The notes beneath the pieces are model-generated. The model made no database searches. It had not been told where the DNA came from and was given only the letters and a program-made list of their open reading frames with translations. Shown one piece after another: positions 23,540 through 35,779 of a stretch of DNA of 64,000 nucleotides. Positions within the stretch are counted from its first letter, which is position 1. Each line of letters begins with the position of its first letter. The stretch comes from Ceratothoa steindachneri (taxonomy: Eukaryota; Arthropoda; Malacostraca; Isopoda; Cymothoidae), in NCBI GenBank assembly GCA_963969495.1, contig OZ018330.1:45808394-45872393 (forward strand). Direction: 5' to 3'. Position numbers and translations under genes: made by a program.

Positions 23540-23842
23540 GTGTTCGAAATAGAACTTCCTCATGGACGTGCTGTAACTGTGTCAATAGACAGATTAAAAC
23601 CTGTTAGAACGCCACAAATAAATTATAATTCTGTAAATATGTCTAACTATGCCGGCAATGACCATATTTCTGTAAATATCTCCGATGATATAAGTGATAG
23701 TGAAGTTAATGAAGATATTTCAATAGAGAATAGCGAATATAATGTGAACAATCAAACAAATAATGATAATACTACAAATGTGTGTTCGCGTTTTGGTAGG
23801 CGAATAAAGTTTGCAAGAAATCAGTGCTATCATTATTTTTAA
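23540..23842 (+). pseudogene. Gypsy-H integrase C-terminal region
   Basis: MFEIELPHGRAVTVSIDRLKP is the Gypsy-type C-terminal strand (FxIxxxxGxxxxVSIDRLKPA). A polar Asn/Asp-rich tail and a short basic end (RFGRRIKFARN) follow. A stop at 23529-23531 separates it from the core. The coding end lies next to the 3' LTR region. Confidence 0.85.
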
Positions 23843-24052
23843 AGCATATTGTGTACCGATAGACTCATAGTGTACTAATAACCAAATGCATTTTATTCTG
23901 TATTTCTTTATGTTATCAAGATGTAAATATATAAATAAGAGTATAGAATATGGTTTGTTAACGCACACAAATATAAAGTGCACATCCGTTTGTACAACTA
24001 TATTAGTTGAACTGGCGAACCCCGAACTATGCTTGTATATATGTGTAAATAT

Positions 24053-24424
24053 GAACATTAAGAGAGTTGTACTCAAGCATCATCAAAGATAAGCCCTTGA
24101 AATCGATAATCAATCTAATTCGAACTCCTCCTCCATTTGCTACCCAAAGCCACTAAATAAATAGAACTGCAGTCGTCTTGTTTTCATCACCATTTTGCTC
24201 GAAGGCAAAATCATATCAGGATTTCAACTCATCGCTCAGCCAAGAATATTCATTATTACCTTTTGGAGTCAGGTAATAATTTCTCGGAACGTTATCGTAT
24301 CGCCCAAATCCGGTTTAACGATCAACGTTTCGCAACAATCTTATGGGGAGCGCAATAGCAAAGAGGATAACAAAACGAGGTGGAATATAAATATATTTGG
24401 TGACCATCGAAGAGATCCCTTTCA
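24053..24424 (+). repeat. Gypsy-H 3' LTR region
   Basis: Direct-repeat partner of 7824-8195, from GAACATTAAGAGAGTTGTAC to GAAGAGATCCCTTT. It includes the TGGTGACC motif, so it may include leader sequence of a second element. Confidence 0.8.
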
Positions 24425-25020
24425 TTTTATATCCCCCCTCCCCTCATAAGCACATTTCACACTCGTGCCCAACATCCCCCAGCACAAGGTTTGTCTTAAA
24501 CGGTGTTAAAGTCTACAAAGGAAACTTTATAAAGTTGTAAGTATCGTAAATTTAATTCATGTATTCTCCCTCCCTTGCCCACTTTAGCCTTAGTCCCTTT
24601 GAATACTTTGAAGTTTATGTATTGGCATTCAAAAATACAAATTGGGTTCATAAACCCTTAAATAAGTATTTCTCTTTCGGGAATTAGTCCAGCAAATAGA
24701 CGGAGTTCGTCGAAAACGACAGGTTTTGTTTTTGGCCGATGGCTAATCTCATGCAATTATTGAACTCTTGCAATATGCAAGCTCTAAGATTAGCCGCCAT
24801 TCCAACTACTGAACCGCCTGCACCATGCTTCATTAGATACCTATATTTATGAATCTAGTAATATAGGACCACCGTTCATTTGGGAAAGCATAGGCTGATA
24901 ACGGTCAAGTTTTGATAATGTATGAAAAAGGTATAATATTATTTCATTTTTTTCATACTTGTCCTTATTTTGAAAGACTAACTAAGGTTTAAGGTAAGAA
25001 ACTAGTGGGTTGCCGCCTAA
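24425..25020. other. unassigned sequence between Gypsy-H and the LINE
   Basis: C/A-rich then AT-rich. No ORF, TIR or LTR identified. Confidence 0.4.
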
Positions 25021-25032
25021 TCCAAATGGATT

Positions 25033-25723
25033 CTATATGGCAGCTAGGATCACACGAGGCCAATTATCTATGGAAGGTGGAGGAGACCACTTTGTAAAAT
25101 GGGTGCAATCTAATAAAAGGTGGGCAACCGATTGGTCCTCACCACAAAACTGACAGCCAGGGCTGATTTGAACATCACTCGAAATAAGATGGCCATGAGT
25201 AAGTCTCGTGTGGCCAATGCGAACTCGGCAATCTATGACGGCTCGAGGGCCAAGAGTGACTAGAATTTTTAATTTTGTACAGTTTGGATGATGAACAGTC
25301 ATCTCATTCATTCGGCCACAGTTGAAAAATATATTTTCTTATTGAAGAAAAGTAGTCTCTAAAAGGCAGAGCCTTGTTCTCAGGGGACAGAGAATGTGCT
25401 GAGCGGGCCAGCCGATCAGCCCTCTCGTTGCCTATAACCCTCACATGCCCAGGGACCCAGCAAAAAATAATTCTATATCGGAACGCATTTTGGACCAGCC
25501 AGTTGCAAATTTCTGTGACTAAGGGATAGGACGCTTTAAAATATCTAATTGACTCTAAGACACTTCTTGAGTCGGAAAAAATGACAAAATCACTAAAAGA
25601 TAAAATTTGGATGAGTTTAAAGGCTAAAAGGATTGCTGAAAGTTCAGCGGTAAAAATGGATGCTGCTGGCGGTAAAGATAAAGTTACGAATTCGCCTCCT
25701 GGGTAGATGGCTACGGCGCCCAC
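25033..25723 (-). pseudogene. LINE-J1 ORF2: RNase H and C-terminal domain
   Basis: RNase H at 25723-25304: FTAELSAILLAFKLIQIL, FVIFSDSRSVLESI, IIFCWVPGHVRVIGN and ERADRLARSAH, with the D and E active-site neighbourhoods recognisable. One frameshift near 25305 leads to the C-terminal part, RVRIGHTRLTHGHL and CQFCGEDQSVAHLLLDC, the usual C-x-x-C...H...C end of Jockey/R1 ORF2 proteins. The RNase H start (GGVGAVAIYPG) is preceded by a TAG near 25750. Confidence 0.9.
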
Positions 25724-25750
25724 GCCACCATCCGACTTAGAGCCATCTAT

Positions 25751-27286
25751 TTATAATGGGCAGCATTGTTTGTGGGAGGTCGAATGCTCCAAGAACAAGC
25801 TCTTAATGATGCGAGGGTCCATGGAAGACTTCTCCAGGCTCCAGATGTTGGTACATACTGTAGGGAGAGGTGCACGCCAACTAGGGGTCAGTAAGGATGG
25901 AAGGGTGAGGACCCTTGGAGGACCCAGGTTAGAGAGATGATCTCCTTTGGGAAGGTTCAAGGCGGGGGAGTAAAGATAGCAAATTATCATATGCTGCCGT
26001 TGATTCGGCAGCATGCATGCATCTGTAGACCTCTGATACAGGGGCTTGCTGTACTTGGCAGGGGGAACGCATGTAGATTTGAAGTCTATGGTAGGGCAAA
26101 GGGAGTACCCCACTCTAGCAGTAAAGTCTGTTGACAGGAGAAGTATGGAAGGCTCCACTGGAAAGGCGAACTCCGAGGTTTCGAATGGGGTTCAGCATTT
26201 TAAGGGCTGAAGGAGAAGCCGATGGGTAAATGTGACAGCCATAATCCAATATGGATTAGATGAGGGCTGTGTATAATGTCCACAATGTTTGTCGGTGACC
26301 GACCCATCTCTCAAAACGTACTAGTAGGTCAAGGGTATTATGGCCTTTGCGGAAGCCACCTTGAAATGGAAAGAGAAGGTGATTGGTTTCTAGGAACTGG
26401 TTTAGGCGATCCAACACCATTTTTTCCAGCAACTTATCAAACAGCTGGTGAGAGTTATAGGGCAGTAGTGATCTGCGTCCAACCCGTCCCTGCCCGGTTT
26501 GATAAAGGGAAGGATGATCCCAATGCGCCATGGTGAGGGGTAAAAACCCTTCACCCATATAAGGTTGTACAAAAAAAAGCAAGAAGAGAGTAGAGGGTGG
26601 ATGTATGTGCCGAATCATATAGAAATGGATCTCGTCAAGGCCAGAGAAGTAGATCTGCAAAGTGACAAAGCGATACGCAGCTCATGGATGCTGAATAGAG
26701 CGTTATATGGAAGGCTAGCTTTTGTTGTGAAGTTGAGAGAATGCGACTCTTCCTTTGATTTGTAGAAAAGAAAAGCCTTATCGTAACGGTTGACACTGCT
26801 GACGGCGCGGAAATGGTCAGCAAAAGCATTGCTGCCCGCTAGGCTTTCATTCTCGAAGGAACCGTGTAAGTTGAGTTTGGGACTAGGATGATCAGCATAA
26901 CAGCCGCTGATCTTATTAATCCTCTTCCAAATCTTAGCGGTAGGTGTCATGGAGGAAATTGATGAAACGTAACGGCGCCATGAATTTCGGCAAGCCTGAC
27001 GAAGGGTTCTTTGGCGAAGCGCAAGAGCTCGGTTTGGGTCAACCTTGTTGTACAAAGTTGGGTTCTTTCGGAATCGGGCATGGGCTAACTTGTAGTTTTT
27101 GATAGCTATTGCACACGCCGAGGTCCACCAGCGGCCTGCCTCCGTGAGATGGTCTGTGTTGCTGCATTGTAGATAGTTGATGTAAAGTATTCTACTGCAG
27201 CGTCCACTCCATTGAAAGTCCCCAAGGATGCACTTGTGAAGGATGCCTCTTGAAAACCTTCCCAATCTACATGACCTAAGTCCCAC
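25751..27286 (-). pseudogene. LINE-J1 ORF2: RT region with catalytic core deleted
   Basis: 27286-26615 is the endonuclease-RT linker: RWWTSACAIAIKNYKLAHA, FRKNPTLYNK, SPKLNLHGSF and LPYNALFSIHEL. After a frameshift, 26590-26330 gives RT motifs 1-2 (YNSHQLFDKLLEKMVLDRL, LFPFQGGFRKGHNTLD). It then joins RWVGHRQTLWTLYTALI, which belongs well after the catalytic YADD box. The palm motifs are therefore missing. 26158-25751 continues with the post-RT segment (MEPSILLLSTDF, then NLGPPRVLTLPSL). Confidence 0.88.
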
Positions 27287-28077
27287 TTAAGGGGCATGGT
27301 TGTATGAGGGCTAACTTGAAGGGCCAACAAGACAATAGGGAAGTGATCACTCCCATGGAGATCGTCAAGAATTGACCATCGAAATTCCGTAAGACAATCG
27401 GGGGAACAAACAGACAGGTGAACACAGCTAAAAGAGTCCGTCTGGACATGATAAGAGGTAAACTCACCAGTGTTTAAAACACAAAGAAACTCAGATAATA
27501 AAAAAGACTAAAACACTGTCTTTGGCATTTCGAGTGATGTCACCCCAGTATGGGTGACGGGAGTTAAAATCTCAATAAGAATGGGGAGGGCAACTGCTCT
27601 ATAAGTTCTAAAAGGTCGGGTCTTGACAATGATAAACAAGGGGGTAGGTAAATCGAGCAAACGGTGTAAAGCTTAGTAAGAAAAACCCTCACGGCAACAG
27701 CTTGGAGAATAGTATGTAGGGAGATGGGAGATACATGGTGGGATGAAGATACCATGATTGAAACAAATAACAGCGGAGTGGAGAGTCGTCAAAAGAATTT
27801 TGAGTTCTTTCCACTTTGGAAGAACGCTTTGACAATTCCATTGTGAAAAGGAAGATATTATATTATGTGGGATGGTTAGATACCATTGAGGATATCTTTT
27901 TCTCTTTTGTGGCTGATATTGTATTTGAGGTTCGTCCCAAAGAGTTTGGGAGACGGAGAGCAGATTTTGAGGAGCCTGCTTTAGCAGGGTAAGAGATCCT
28001 AGAGGGAGCAGTAACTGGGGCTTTTTTCGAGGGTTTTGGAGAACCGAACCCCGCCCTTGATTGTAATTCGGGCTCAC
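27287..28077 (-). pseudogene. LINE-J1 ORF2: apurinic-type endonuclease, decayed
   Basis: The endonuclease start (FSQWNCQSVLPKWKEL, ILLTTLHSAVICF) is near 27860-27770. Relative to the copy at 45459-46250 about 100 bp is lost right after VICF, which removes the QE (Mg-binding glutamate) and the following strand. The frame then passes HVSPISLHTILQAVAVRVF and, after breaks, HGSDHFPIVLL-like and LFSCVHLSVCSPDCLT-like remnants near 27450-27300. No intact catalytic set remains. Confidence 0.8.
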
Positions 28078-28080
28078 AAC

Positions 28081-29533
28081 CTAGCGGAAAGGAAGATCGA
28101 GAAGGGATTTTCGACCGGTAGATCCGGATTCATGTGTCGAGGGTATTTTCGGTGTCTGAGGGGTTGGTCCAACTACTGCAAATGGTGATGTTGGAGCATC
28201 AACTGCTTCCACCGGATCATGGGTGGAAGGGTGAATGGAACGGACAGGCGATCTGAGCGAGGTGTGTGGAGCTGGGTGTATATCTGCCATCGTTTGGATC
28301 AGGATGTGGCCTAAGTTCTGTGAAGGGTGGGACGGACTTAAGGGCATATAATGTTCAGCCACAGGGGAGGAATCCATTGAAGATTCTCGGTGTTCGGCCT
28401 AGTCAGCTCCAGAGGCTGCCCGCTTATTACTGGTTGATCACATAGGTGAGGAATCCTTCCTCTTACCACTGGGCTTTGGGTCTCGGGGCCGGGTGGATAA
28501 ACCTTCACTGGTCGATGTTGAGGATTCTTTCAGATAGCGTCTGATGTCTTCAAGTGTCTCGCCCTGAGCGTCTCTCCAAGCTAGAACTGCTGGAGAGAGG
28601 GGGATACATTGGCTATCTCAGTGTGAGAGCGATGCTTCGACTGCATATCCTGAATGTTTCTGCTGCTGCGAGTATATGTAGGATGAAGTGCTTCAGGCTG
28701 GTCGGAACTCAAGCGTGATGGTCGTTTTTGTCCAGCGTCACGTAAAACGTCAGAGAAGAGCCGGCCGAGTGGCGAGGTTTGTGCTCGAGCACGCTGGCGG
28801 GCCTCTCTTATATTTAGACGTAGGGAGTCGCACAAAGCAAGCACCTCCTTTTCATATAAAAATATAGAGCAGAGTTTTGACGCAGTACTGTAGCTACCTC
28901 CGCAATTGGCACAGCGAGGTGTTTTGGTGCATTCGGCGCCATGGTAGTCATAGCTGCAATTCACGCAAGAGCGAGGGTGCTGACAGGCACAGTCAACATG
29001 TCTAAATTGATTGCAATTGAAGCAGCGTCTGGGTACTTTGATGTAGGGACTTACCGGGACACGCAGGTACCCAGCTTTAATATACTGCGGCAGTTCTTGT
29101 CGTTCGAATGTTAAAATCAGTGTGGCGGCTGGGACTCTAGTGGAGCCTAATGTTTTAGTTACCCTGTTTACGTGTGTGACACGTTGGGTACTAAGCTTAT
29201 CTGAAGGCGAGTGAGGTCATAGTCACTTCGTTCGTTTGAACGGACGACACCTTTGACAAAATTCAGACGCGGATGGGGCGAGAAAGTTACTGGAATTTCA
29301 GCTATCGAAGATAGATTTCGCACAAGGTTGTGTTGAGAGTGGGATGACACCTCGACTACGACATCACCACTACCTCTTGACCACATCCGGCGTGGTTGAC
29401 CAAACCGTAACTCAAAAGATTCATTGACGTCAAACACATTGACTTTTGCAGGTAGGGTGTCGGATGATGAACTCATGAAAAAAAAGCAAGGATAATCTAA
29501 ATCTGGGTTTACTTCGTTGGAATAAGGGTCCAA
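28081..29533 (-). pseudogene. LINE-J1 ORF1 (gag-like nucleic-acid-binding protein)
   Basis: Starts near 29533 with FELRFGQPRRMWSRGSGD and VVVEVSSHSQHNLVRNLSS, the conserved N-terminal block of Jockey/R1-type ORF1. Cysteine knuckles follow at about 29030-28900 (CFNCNQFRHVDC-like, then TPRCANCGGSYSTASKLC). A C-terminal Ser/Pro/Arg-rich tail (LFSDVLRDAGQKRPSRL) continues to 28581, with further proline-rich remnants to 28081. Frameshifts occur near 29168 and 28966. It would coat LINE RNA. Confidence 0.83.
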
Positions 29534-29560
29534 CGAGCGAGGGAAGGCTGAAAGGGGAGC

Positions 29561-30240
29561 TAAGTAAAACGGGGAGCACGAAAACCCTTACGAGAAGGGT
29601 AGGTTTTTTGTTATGGATAGCCATTGCAAAAAGAAAAAAAACTTTGCATTCTCTTTCGGGACTCCCCACCATGGAGGACTACAAGGGCCCGGCACTACTG
29701 CAACTCTACAATCAGTTACGTCCGGTATGTCCTCTTGGAGAATGGATACGGATCCACCACACCATCTTTAGAAACCTAAGAGGCTGCCCGAGTTCTCCTA
29801 CGTAGGGAGAAAAGGGGCCAACGATGGGTTTATCCTTGGTCATTCGGTAGACAAAAGCGGTGGAGATGCCCAGCCTCTTCCACCTTCACGAAAGAACCAT
29901 TAGGAATCAATCCATAAGACGAGAAGAGGTCGGGTATCTATAAGGGCCACAAGATAGATGAAGTAAAAGGGGAAAATAAATGGTAGTGGAAGAACGTAAT
30001 AGGGGAGGAAAGAAAGAGGGGCATGTTAAAAGTCTTGTTGGCAGCACCATGGGACCCCTAAGGGGCCAAGGGCTGACCCTCTCCCCCTCGCCACGAGAAG
30101 GCCAGAGCCTTGTAGGGGTGCGAGAATGTATGGGGGAAATTCCTTGCAACTCGATAATATAAATGGCCGATAAACTTACCAACAATAAAATGGACTAAGG
30201 CCAGTCGTATGGCTAGAGTATTGGCGTTCAAATCCAGCGA
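29561..30240. other. possible LINE-J1 5' UTR and unassigned flank
   Basis: GC-richer than surroundings up to about 30130. No independent gene seen. Opposite-strand ORFs here are not supported by any family resemblance. Confidence 0.35.
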
Positions 30241-30560
30241 TACCGCGTTCGAAACTCAACAGTCCAAAAACTTTTATGAAAATCTCTCAAGAAAGAAAAC
30301 GGAAGAAAACGCTTGAAGGACCAACTGAACAAGAATAATTGGAAGAAAATGAAGATCCATCAAGAAAGAAAAACGAAGATTAAGGATCAACACAGCCAAG
30401 AAGAATACGGAAGTCAAGAAAAGTGAAGACAAATGTTCGAAGGGCCAACTTAAAGAAAAAAAGGAATTTCCGTCAAGAAGAAAAAATGGATTCAAGGAAG
30501 ATAACCTGCATCGGGAAAACCAAGTGAAAAGCAAGAATACTATTGATAAATAAATAAAAT
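30241..30560. repeat. purine-rich (GAA/AAGAA-like) tract
   Basis: About 300 bp in which the plus strand is dominated by GAAGAAAA, AAGAAAGAAAAC and TCAAGAA phrases, with AGAAAG recurring irregularly. It is degenerate low-complexity sequence, not coding. Confidence 0.7.
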
Positions 30561-32600
30561 GGGGATAAGAAGGATATGCGCCCCCCCCCCTACCTCTCTG
30601 GGAACAACACCTGAAGAAAAGATCCCAGAGAGAGAAGGGGAAGACTAACTAATGTATTTACGAATATAAGACCTATTACCCACCAAAATAGATTACTAAA
30701 TAAATGCTAAATATTCAGTTATGTATGAATAAAATAGATGCACTTGAAAATAAAGTAATTGTAAGTAAATGAATCAATTATAGATAACGCAGACGTAGTT
30801 AAAGAAAAAAAATTTTTAAGACGCAACAGCACATCGAAAAGCGCTTCCTGGGTGCTTGTGGTAAAAATAAACGTATTCACAATAATTTATATCGTATAAC
30901 CCGCATGGAGTTATTATAAATCATCTAGTGCTTGTTTAAGCTTTAACGGTAATCTATTTCTGGCCCAAAAGTAGGATTCAACATACAGCGATGTGAGCAC
31001 CGTAATTATTGAGAAGAAATATTCCATATTAATTGATTAAATCAATCTAATGTTTGTTTGTAATTGGTGTGCAAATAATTGTTTAAAAAATAAAATCTGT
31101 ATAAATATATATAGTTAGCTGGTTAGATGAACAATCATAGGAATAACATTAATGTGTTGGTCCATGAAAATAAACAAAGATGTATCAAGTTCGAACTGAT
31201 ATCTGTGGACTGTGAACTTAAAAGCTAATTTTATTTTTATATACCAGACATGATTGAATCTAATTATGATATTATTAAAATGTATTTGTGAGGGAATCCC
31301 CACGTGGAAGATCTTTAGCAGAAAGGAACTCCCATGTGCAGCAGAAGGCCCGTCTAGGCCTAAAGTGGTAAGCCTCTCCCCCCCTTCCACAAGCGGTAGC
31401 CTCGAATCGAGTCCCCCACGATTCACCTTTATGCGGGCTAAAATAGCTCTGCAAGAAGATTCGAGACCCTTCGAGAGTAGAGCTGTTTCCCGCTAACCCC
31501 CAACTCCGGGGAAAGCCTCGGACATAAATAAACGCTCGACTTCCTGGAAGAGACACAGAGCACAGAGTTGAGAAGTCTCGCCAGAACCCAGAAGATTTCC
31601 CCATGGTTCCAAGTCAAGTGCTAGCAACAAAGCAAAGTGACAGGTGGACTATTTTGTGTATTTGGAATAAGCCCCAGTCAGGAGGTAATTCCACTGAACG
31701 ATCACCCCGAGTGATTTTCCCGACTCTTTCATAACTCCTGTCGAAGCCCTCCTTATTTCGGGTAGCCAAAATACTCTCCCCTGGACCGGAAGTTACCCCC
31801 CCCCCTTGCGTTTGGAGAACCATCAGCACTCCAACTTCCCGCGTTGAAGTCCGAGCGGCCTCACCTCAAGTGCAGAAGACATCCGTAAGCCAACCTCTCT
31901 CCCCCTTTTAGTATCCCCCCTCCCATTTGAATAGTCTCCTCCGGGAATACCTTAAGTTCTAACTTCATAGCCTGATTTATAACTACAATTCCCCCTTTCA
32001 TTTACTGATGTGATTTTGCCCGTTAATTCTCTGAGGTAATTTTACCCATCAATTCTCTCATTATTTTTGTGTAGATAAAATTATATTTTTGTTCATAACT
32101 CTTTAAATAACCTTGAGCTTTGCCATTGTCCATAATTTTCCTGACCTCGTTGCACTCTATCGCTACTCAGCCCGTCTGAATTCGTGGTTTTCCGTCCATT
32201 TTGTCGGTTCGCTTTCAAGTTATTGGTCCCTCCCTGATAGGTATAATATGGTATTGATATAATGTAATGTCATACCACGACAGTATTTATTTTTATGTCA
32301 TTATAATGATGTTAACAATGTTAAAGATTATTTATTGATTGAGTATAAAAAACCAGATATGTTCAGATTTAGCTCAAAGTGGGCGAGTGTCTGAGGTATA
32401 TAGAGTGTGAAATTAGCTAAAGATGATTACAGAAGAGAACAACAAGCAAGAAAGAATTTATCTGAATACAATTTCCACGTGGCCGCTCAGTCAAAAATAA
32501 ACTTAATACTATATTGGACACAACGACCGATATGGTAGTAATTAAGTATTGAATTGATTCCATTTTTTAAAGGAGGCTATCTGGGCATAAGTCGTCGCAA
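30561..32600. other. no gene; an LTR-like stretch may lie at about 31280-31930
   Basis: 30561-31250 and 31950-32600 are AT-rich with no features. 31280-31930 is GC-richer and has a GGACATAAATAAACG promoter-like phrase at 31509 followed by a leader-like stretch. The pattern recalls LTR sequence but no partner repeat or coding domain is present in the window. Confidence 0.3.
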
Positions 32601-32629
32601 TCACACAACCTAGCTCTAGGCTACTTTAA

Positions 32630-33800
32630 AATAAGAATATGAAAAAAAGCAACGATAAAAGGGAAAGATGACAACCCTTAGGAAGCAAGCTCCGGCGTCG
32701 GGGGGAGGTCCTCCTTCCCCGGCGCAGGAGCGTGTGAGCTACAAAGAAAAGAACAATAACACCCCCCCAAAAAAACAACAAAAACAACCTAGTTAAATAA
32801 AAGGGAGAAGGCCGGCTTTCCCCCAAAAGTCTACATGTCCACCAGTCAATGTGCACGCACTCGTCCCGAGTACAAGGGACAGGCGGTAGCAACCCCGCCC
32901 ATGCCGGTCTTGAGAAGGGTAAAGTGCACGAAGATCGCCCAAACTGGGACATTCAACAAGAATGTGCCGAACAATCTCGGGGACAAAGCACTCTTAACAG
33001 TAGGGCGCTAACGAGTGCTCCATCAAATGGCGGTGGGTCTCGCGAGTGTGCCCAATTCGGAGATGACAGAAAGCAACCTGAAGCCTTCGCGGCATTGGGG
33101 GGTCCATGGGAACAGTCGCGGTGCAATGGCCCGCAACTTTAAGTTTCCTTCGACCCTCTCCATTCTTCTTTGACAAGCAGCCCGAAGAGCTGCCCGTATT
33201 CCTGCCATGTAGTCGGTGTGAGGAAGAGCGAAACGCTGGTCCAGTCGCAGAGTCCCGCGGACTCTTTGGTGCCCGCATAGGCGCGCTCATTTCCCACAAT
33301 TCCTACATGTTCAGGAACCCAGCAGAAGATAATCTCGATATCCGCAAGGCTGGCCAAAACCGTGGCGTCACGGATATCCCGAACCAGGGTATGCGGAGAT
33401 TCCAATGCCCCGAGACCACTCAGGGCGCTTTGTGAGTCGCTATAGATCACAATCCGGTCTCCGAACCGGGCACGTCGCGTAATCTCCCGTACCGAGTGAT
33501 GTGTTGCCACCAGCTCGGCAGTGAAAACAGACGCAGTGCCTGGCAGAGCCCCACTGACTTTAAACAGAGGGGATACGGCGTGGAAGCCGACCCCCTCTTA
33601 TGACTGGGAGCCATTCGTATACACTGGCACGGTTCCAGCGTGACACGAGGTGTGCTCCAAAAAGGTCGAACGCAATACTCCCAGCGCTGTACAAGCTTTG
33701 GGAGCAGAGGCGTGGCGACAAATATCCAAATGTGGTACACTCCAAGGTGGAGTCCTGGGCAGAACCAGGGGCGACACCGGCCCAAGAGCTATACCTATCT
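32630..33800 (-). pseudogene. second Jockey/R1-type LINE (LINE-J2): RNase H to 3' end
   Basis: Minus strand from 33785: YHIWIFVATPLLPKLVQRW (post-RT), then after a shift VGFHAVSPLFKVSG and ELVATHHSVREITRRARFG, RIVIYSDSQSALSGLGAL and IEIIFCWVPEHVGIVGNERA (RNase H). The C-terminal CHLRIGHTRETHRHL block is near 33090-33010, followed by CPLYSGRVR-like cysteine remnants. It differs from LINE-J1 in sequence, so it is a separate family. It is 5' truncated, has several frameshifts, and its 3' end fades near 32630. Confidence 0.85.
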
Positions 33801-33849
33801 CTCGAAGGAATTTCCTGGACCTAAACCCAAAGGGCTTAGGGAATGACTG

Positions 33850-34234
33850 ACGTCTCTCGGCGGCATTATCTATTACCTTGTAGATTTTCTTTATTACTTT
33901 TAACCCAAGGTCATGTCTATACAGCCCTTAAATTCGTACACTAAAGTTATTTATATATACGTCTCAATTATTATATTCGAATTCTCTTGATAATTAAGAT
34001 AGGAATGCACATTTATAAATAGCAATTCTCCAATAGACTAAAATTAGTGGGGGTGCTGCTTCATAATTTTTTTAGCATTGTTTTAATATGGTGTAAAAGT
34101 AAATAAATATATAAAACGAAAATTTCTAGATAAACTTGATAAAATCCTAAACAGACCAAAATCAAACATTTCTTTTTACTTACTAATAGCCTAAATTGTT
34201 ACAGTTTAAGCTTGATCCATTTATTTAAAAATAA
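33850..34234. other. AT-rich, nothing recognised
   Basis: No coding frame. AGTGGGGGTGCTGC at 34047 could be a worn hAT-type end belonging to the next feature, but no partner was found. Confidence 0.35.
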
Positions 34235-34520
34235 ATCCATTCTTCTTGTATAATTTGCGCGAAAAGATTAATTAATTTCTCTTTGATCTCTGGATGACTA
34301 GTGAGGAATTTTTTTCTTCATTGAAAGCACTCCAAGTGCATTTAGTCTTTCAGAATTCATATTGTTCCTTGGAAAGTTTTTATTCTTTTCAGTGTTGAAA
34401 AACAGCGTTCTGCCTCTGATGTAGTTATGAGAATTGTCAAGAGGATTTTTATCAGTTTCGTAATTTCACTAAAAACATCATCTAAATTATTTTGCAAGAT
34501 AATTTTCAGCAGCTCAATTA
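34235..34520 (-). pseudogene. hAT transposase C-terminal dimerisation domain relic
   Basis: Minus-strand translation reads FSEITKLIKILLTILITTSE, AERCFSTLKRIKTF and, after stops, HPEIKEKLINLFA. The TTSEAERCFSTLKRIKT block is the signature of the hAT-family C-terminal (hATC) dimerisation domain of animal hAT and ZMYM-type transposases. At least three in-frame stops are present and nothing upstream (RNase H-like fold, zinc finger) could be found, so only the tail survives. Confidence 0.75.
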
Positions 34521-35779
34521 ATTAATCAATTAATTAATAAAAGAACCGAAAAAAATATGAATTAAATTCTACACTTTATCACATTCAAGAATATTAATAT
34601 GTTTTTAAGCACAGCACACGCGGAGTAAAAAAGAAACACTACCTTCGACCAGCACACCAGGGACGGCACCGCGCCACAGTGCTCTCTCTCCCTAGAGTGC
34701 AGCTTCCTATTTCATACATGTGAGCATGCGCATAACAGCCAAACACCGCATCGCTGGAGCTGTGAAGCGCACAGTTCTATACAAGGATTTTTGTATTTTT
34801 TTCATATACTAGGGGATGGCTACTGACATTAAGCTCAAGGATTATATAATGAACAAGTATAAAGAAAGAATTAATGAAAAAAGGGCTAATTATTTTGAAT
34901 GTTATCGATAATATCGAGTGGAAATAGGTAAGGCTGCAGTTCCTATACATGAACCGCCGCTGAATTTATATACTTTATCTTTCTCATTTCCTTTTCCATC
35001 CTCTCTAATTCACCAAAAAGTTGCCTAATGTTTTAAATACATGCTTTAATAAATTAGTATTCAATATATATCTACCCGACTCACTATCCAAATATCAATA
35101 TTATATTTTATCCGATTAATCATCAAGTTTCAATAGACAATTGCGTAGTTTTCTTTCCCGTTGAATCCCTAAGCCTAACAAAGACATAATTTGTACTTTC
35201 CTTCATCTCAGATTTTATTGAGAGGTTTAATAAGTTACCCAAACTACCATATACCCAACAATTTATTTCGAAGAATGGTGGCCGACTCGATTTAAATTAA
35301 TATGCTGCGTTATATCGGGTGATATATAAAAAATTAAAATCCATTTCCTAAGATTACTCCTACGCAGTCCTTCATTTAAGAAGCACATTGGCATAAACTT
35401 TGTTTTCTCCCTATAATCGTGTCTTAATTTTCTAACGGTAACTTCGCTATCTTACAAGAAATATATTCCTTGAATTTCATCTTTCAACATTGACTAAATC
35501 CTAGCTTTATCCATCAAGTTATCTTGAAGCATTGATTATCCTAGGTTGCATTAATCTAACAAAAGAAGCTATATTGAAATATAAATATTTTTAACGAACT
35601 TTGCTCCTTTTTCACGAACTTAGAAATTTTTTCATGTAAATTTTCCCCTACATAATCTTAACCCACACATGCAAACTTAATGGATTACGCACTTACACTA
35701 TGCATTTCTGCCTCGGTTACAACTTCGACATCGTAAGTACAATGGTTCACCCAGGCCCTAACAACGACCTCAGCCAGCA
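34521..35779. other. AT-rich, nothing recognised
   Basis: A short GC-rich patch at 34640-34760 (ending in CGCATGCTC-type phrases on the minus strand) is the only compositional break. No ORF or repeat partner seen. Confidence 0.4.

Larger units (their letters stand above)
25021..29560 (-). mobile_element. Jockey/R1-type non-LTR retrotransposon (LINE-J1), nearly full length but decayed
   Basis: Minus-strand order: ORF1 with gag knuckles (29533-28581), ORF2 endonuclease start (about 27880-27286), inter-domain region and RT N-terminus (27286-26330), post-RT and RNase H (26325-25304), C-terminal Cys/His end (25311-25033). A second copy of the same family lies at 45459-46250. Large parts of RT and endonuclease are deleted in this copy (see findings). 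Confidence 0.85.
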
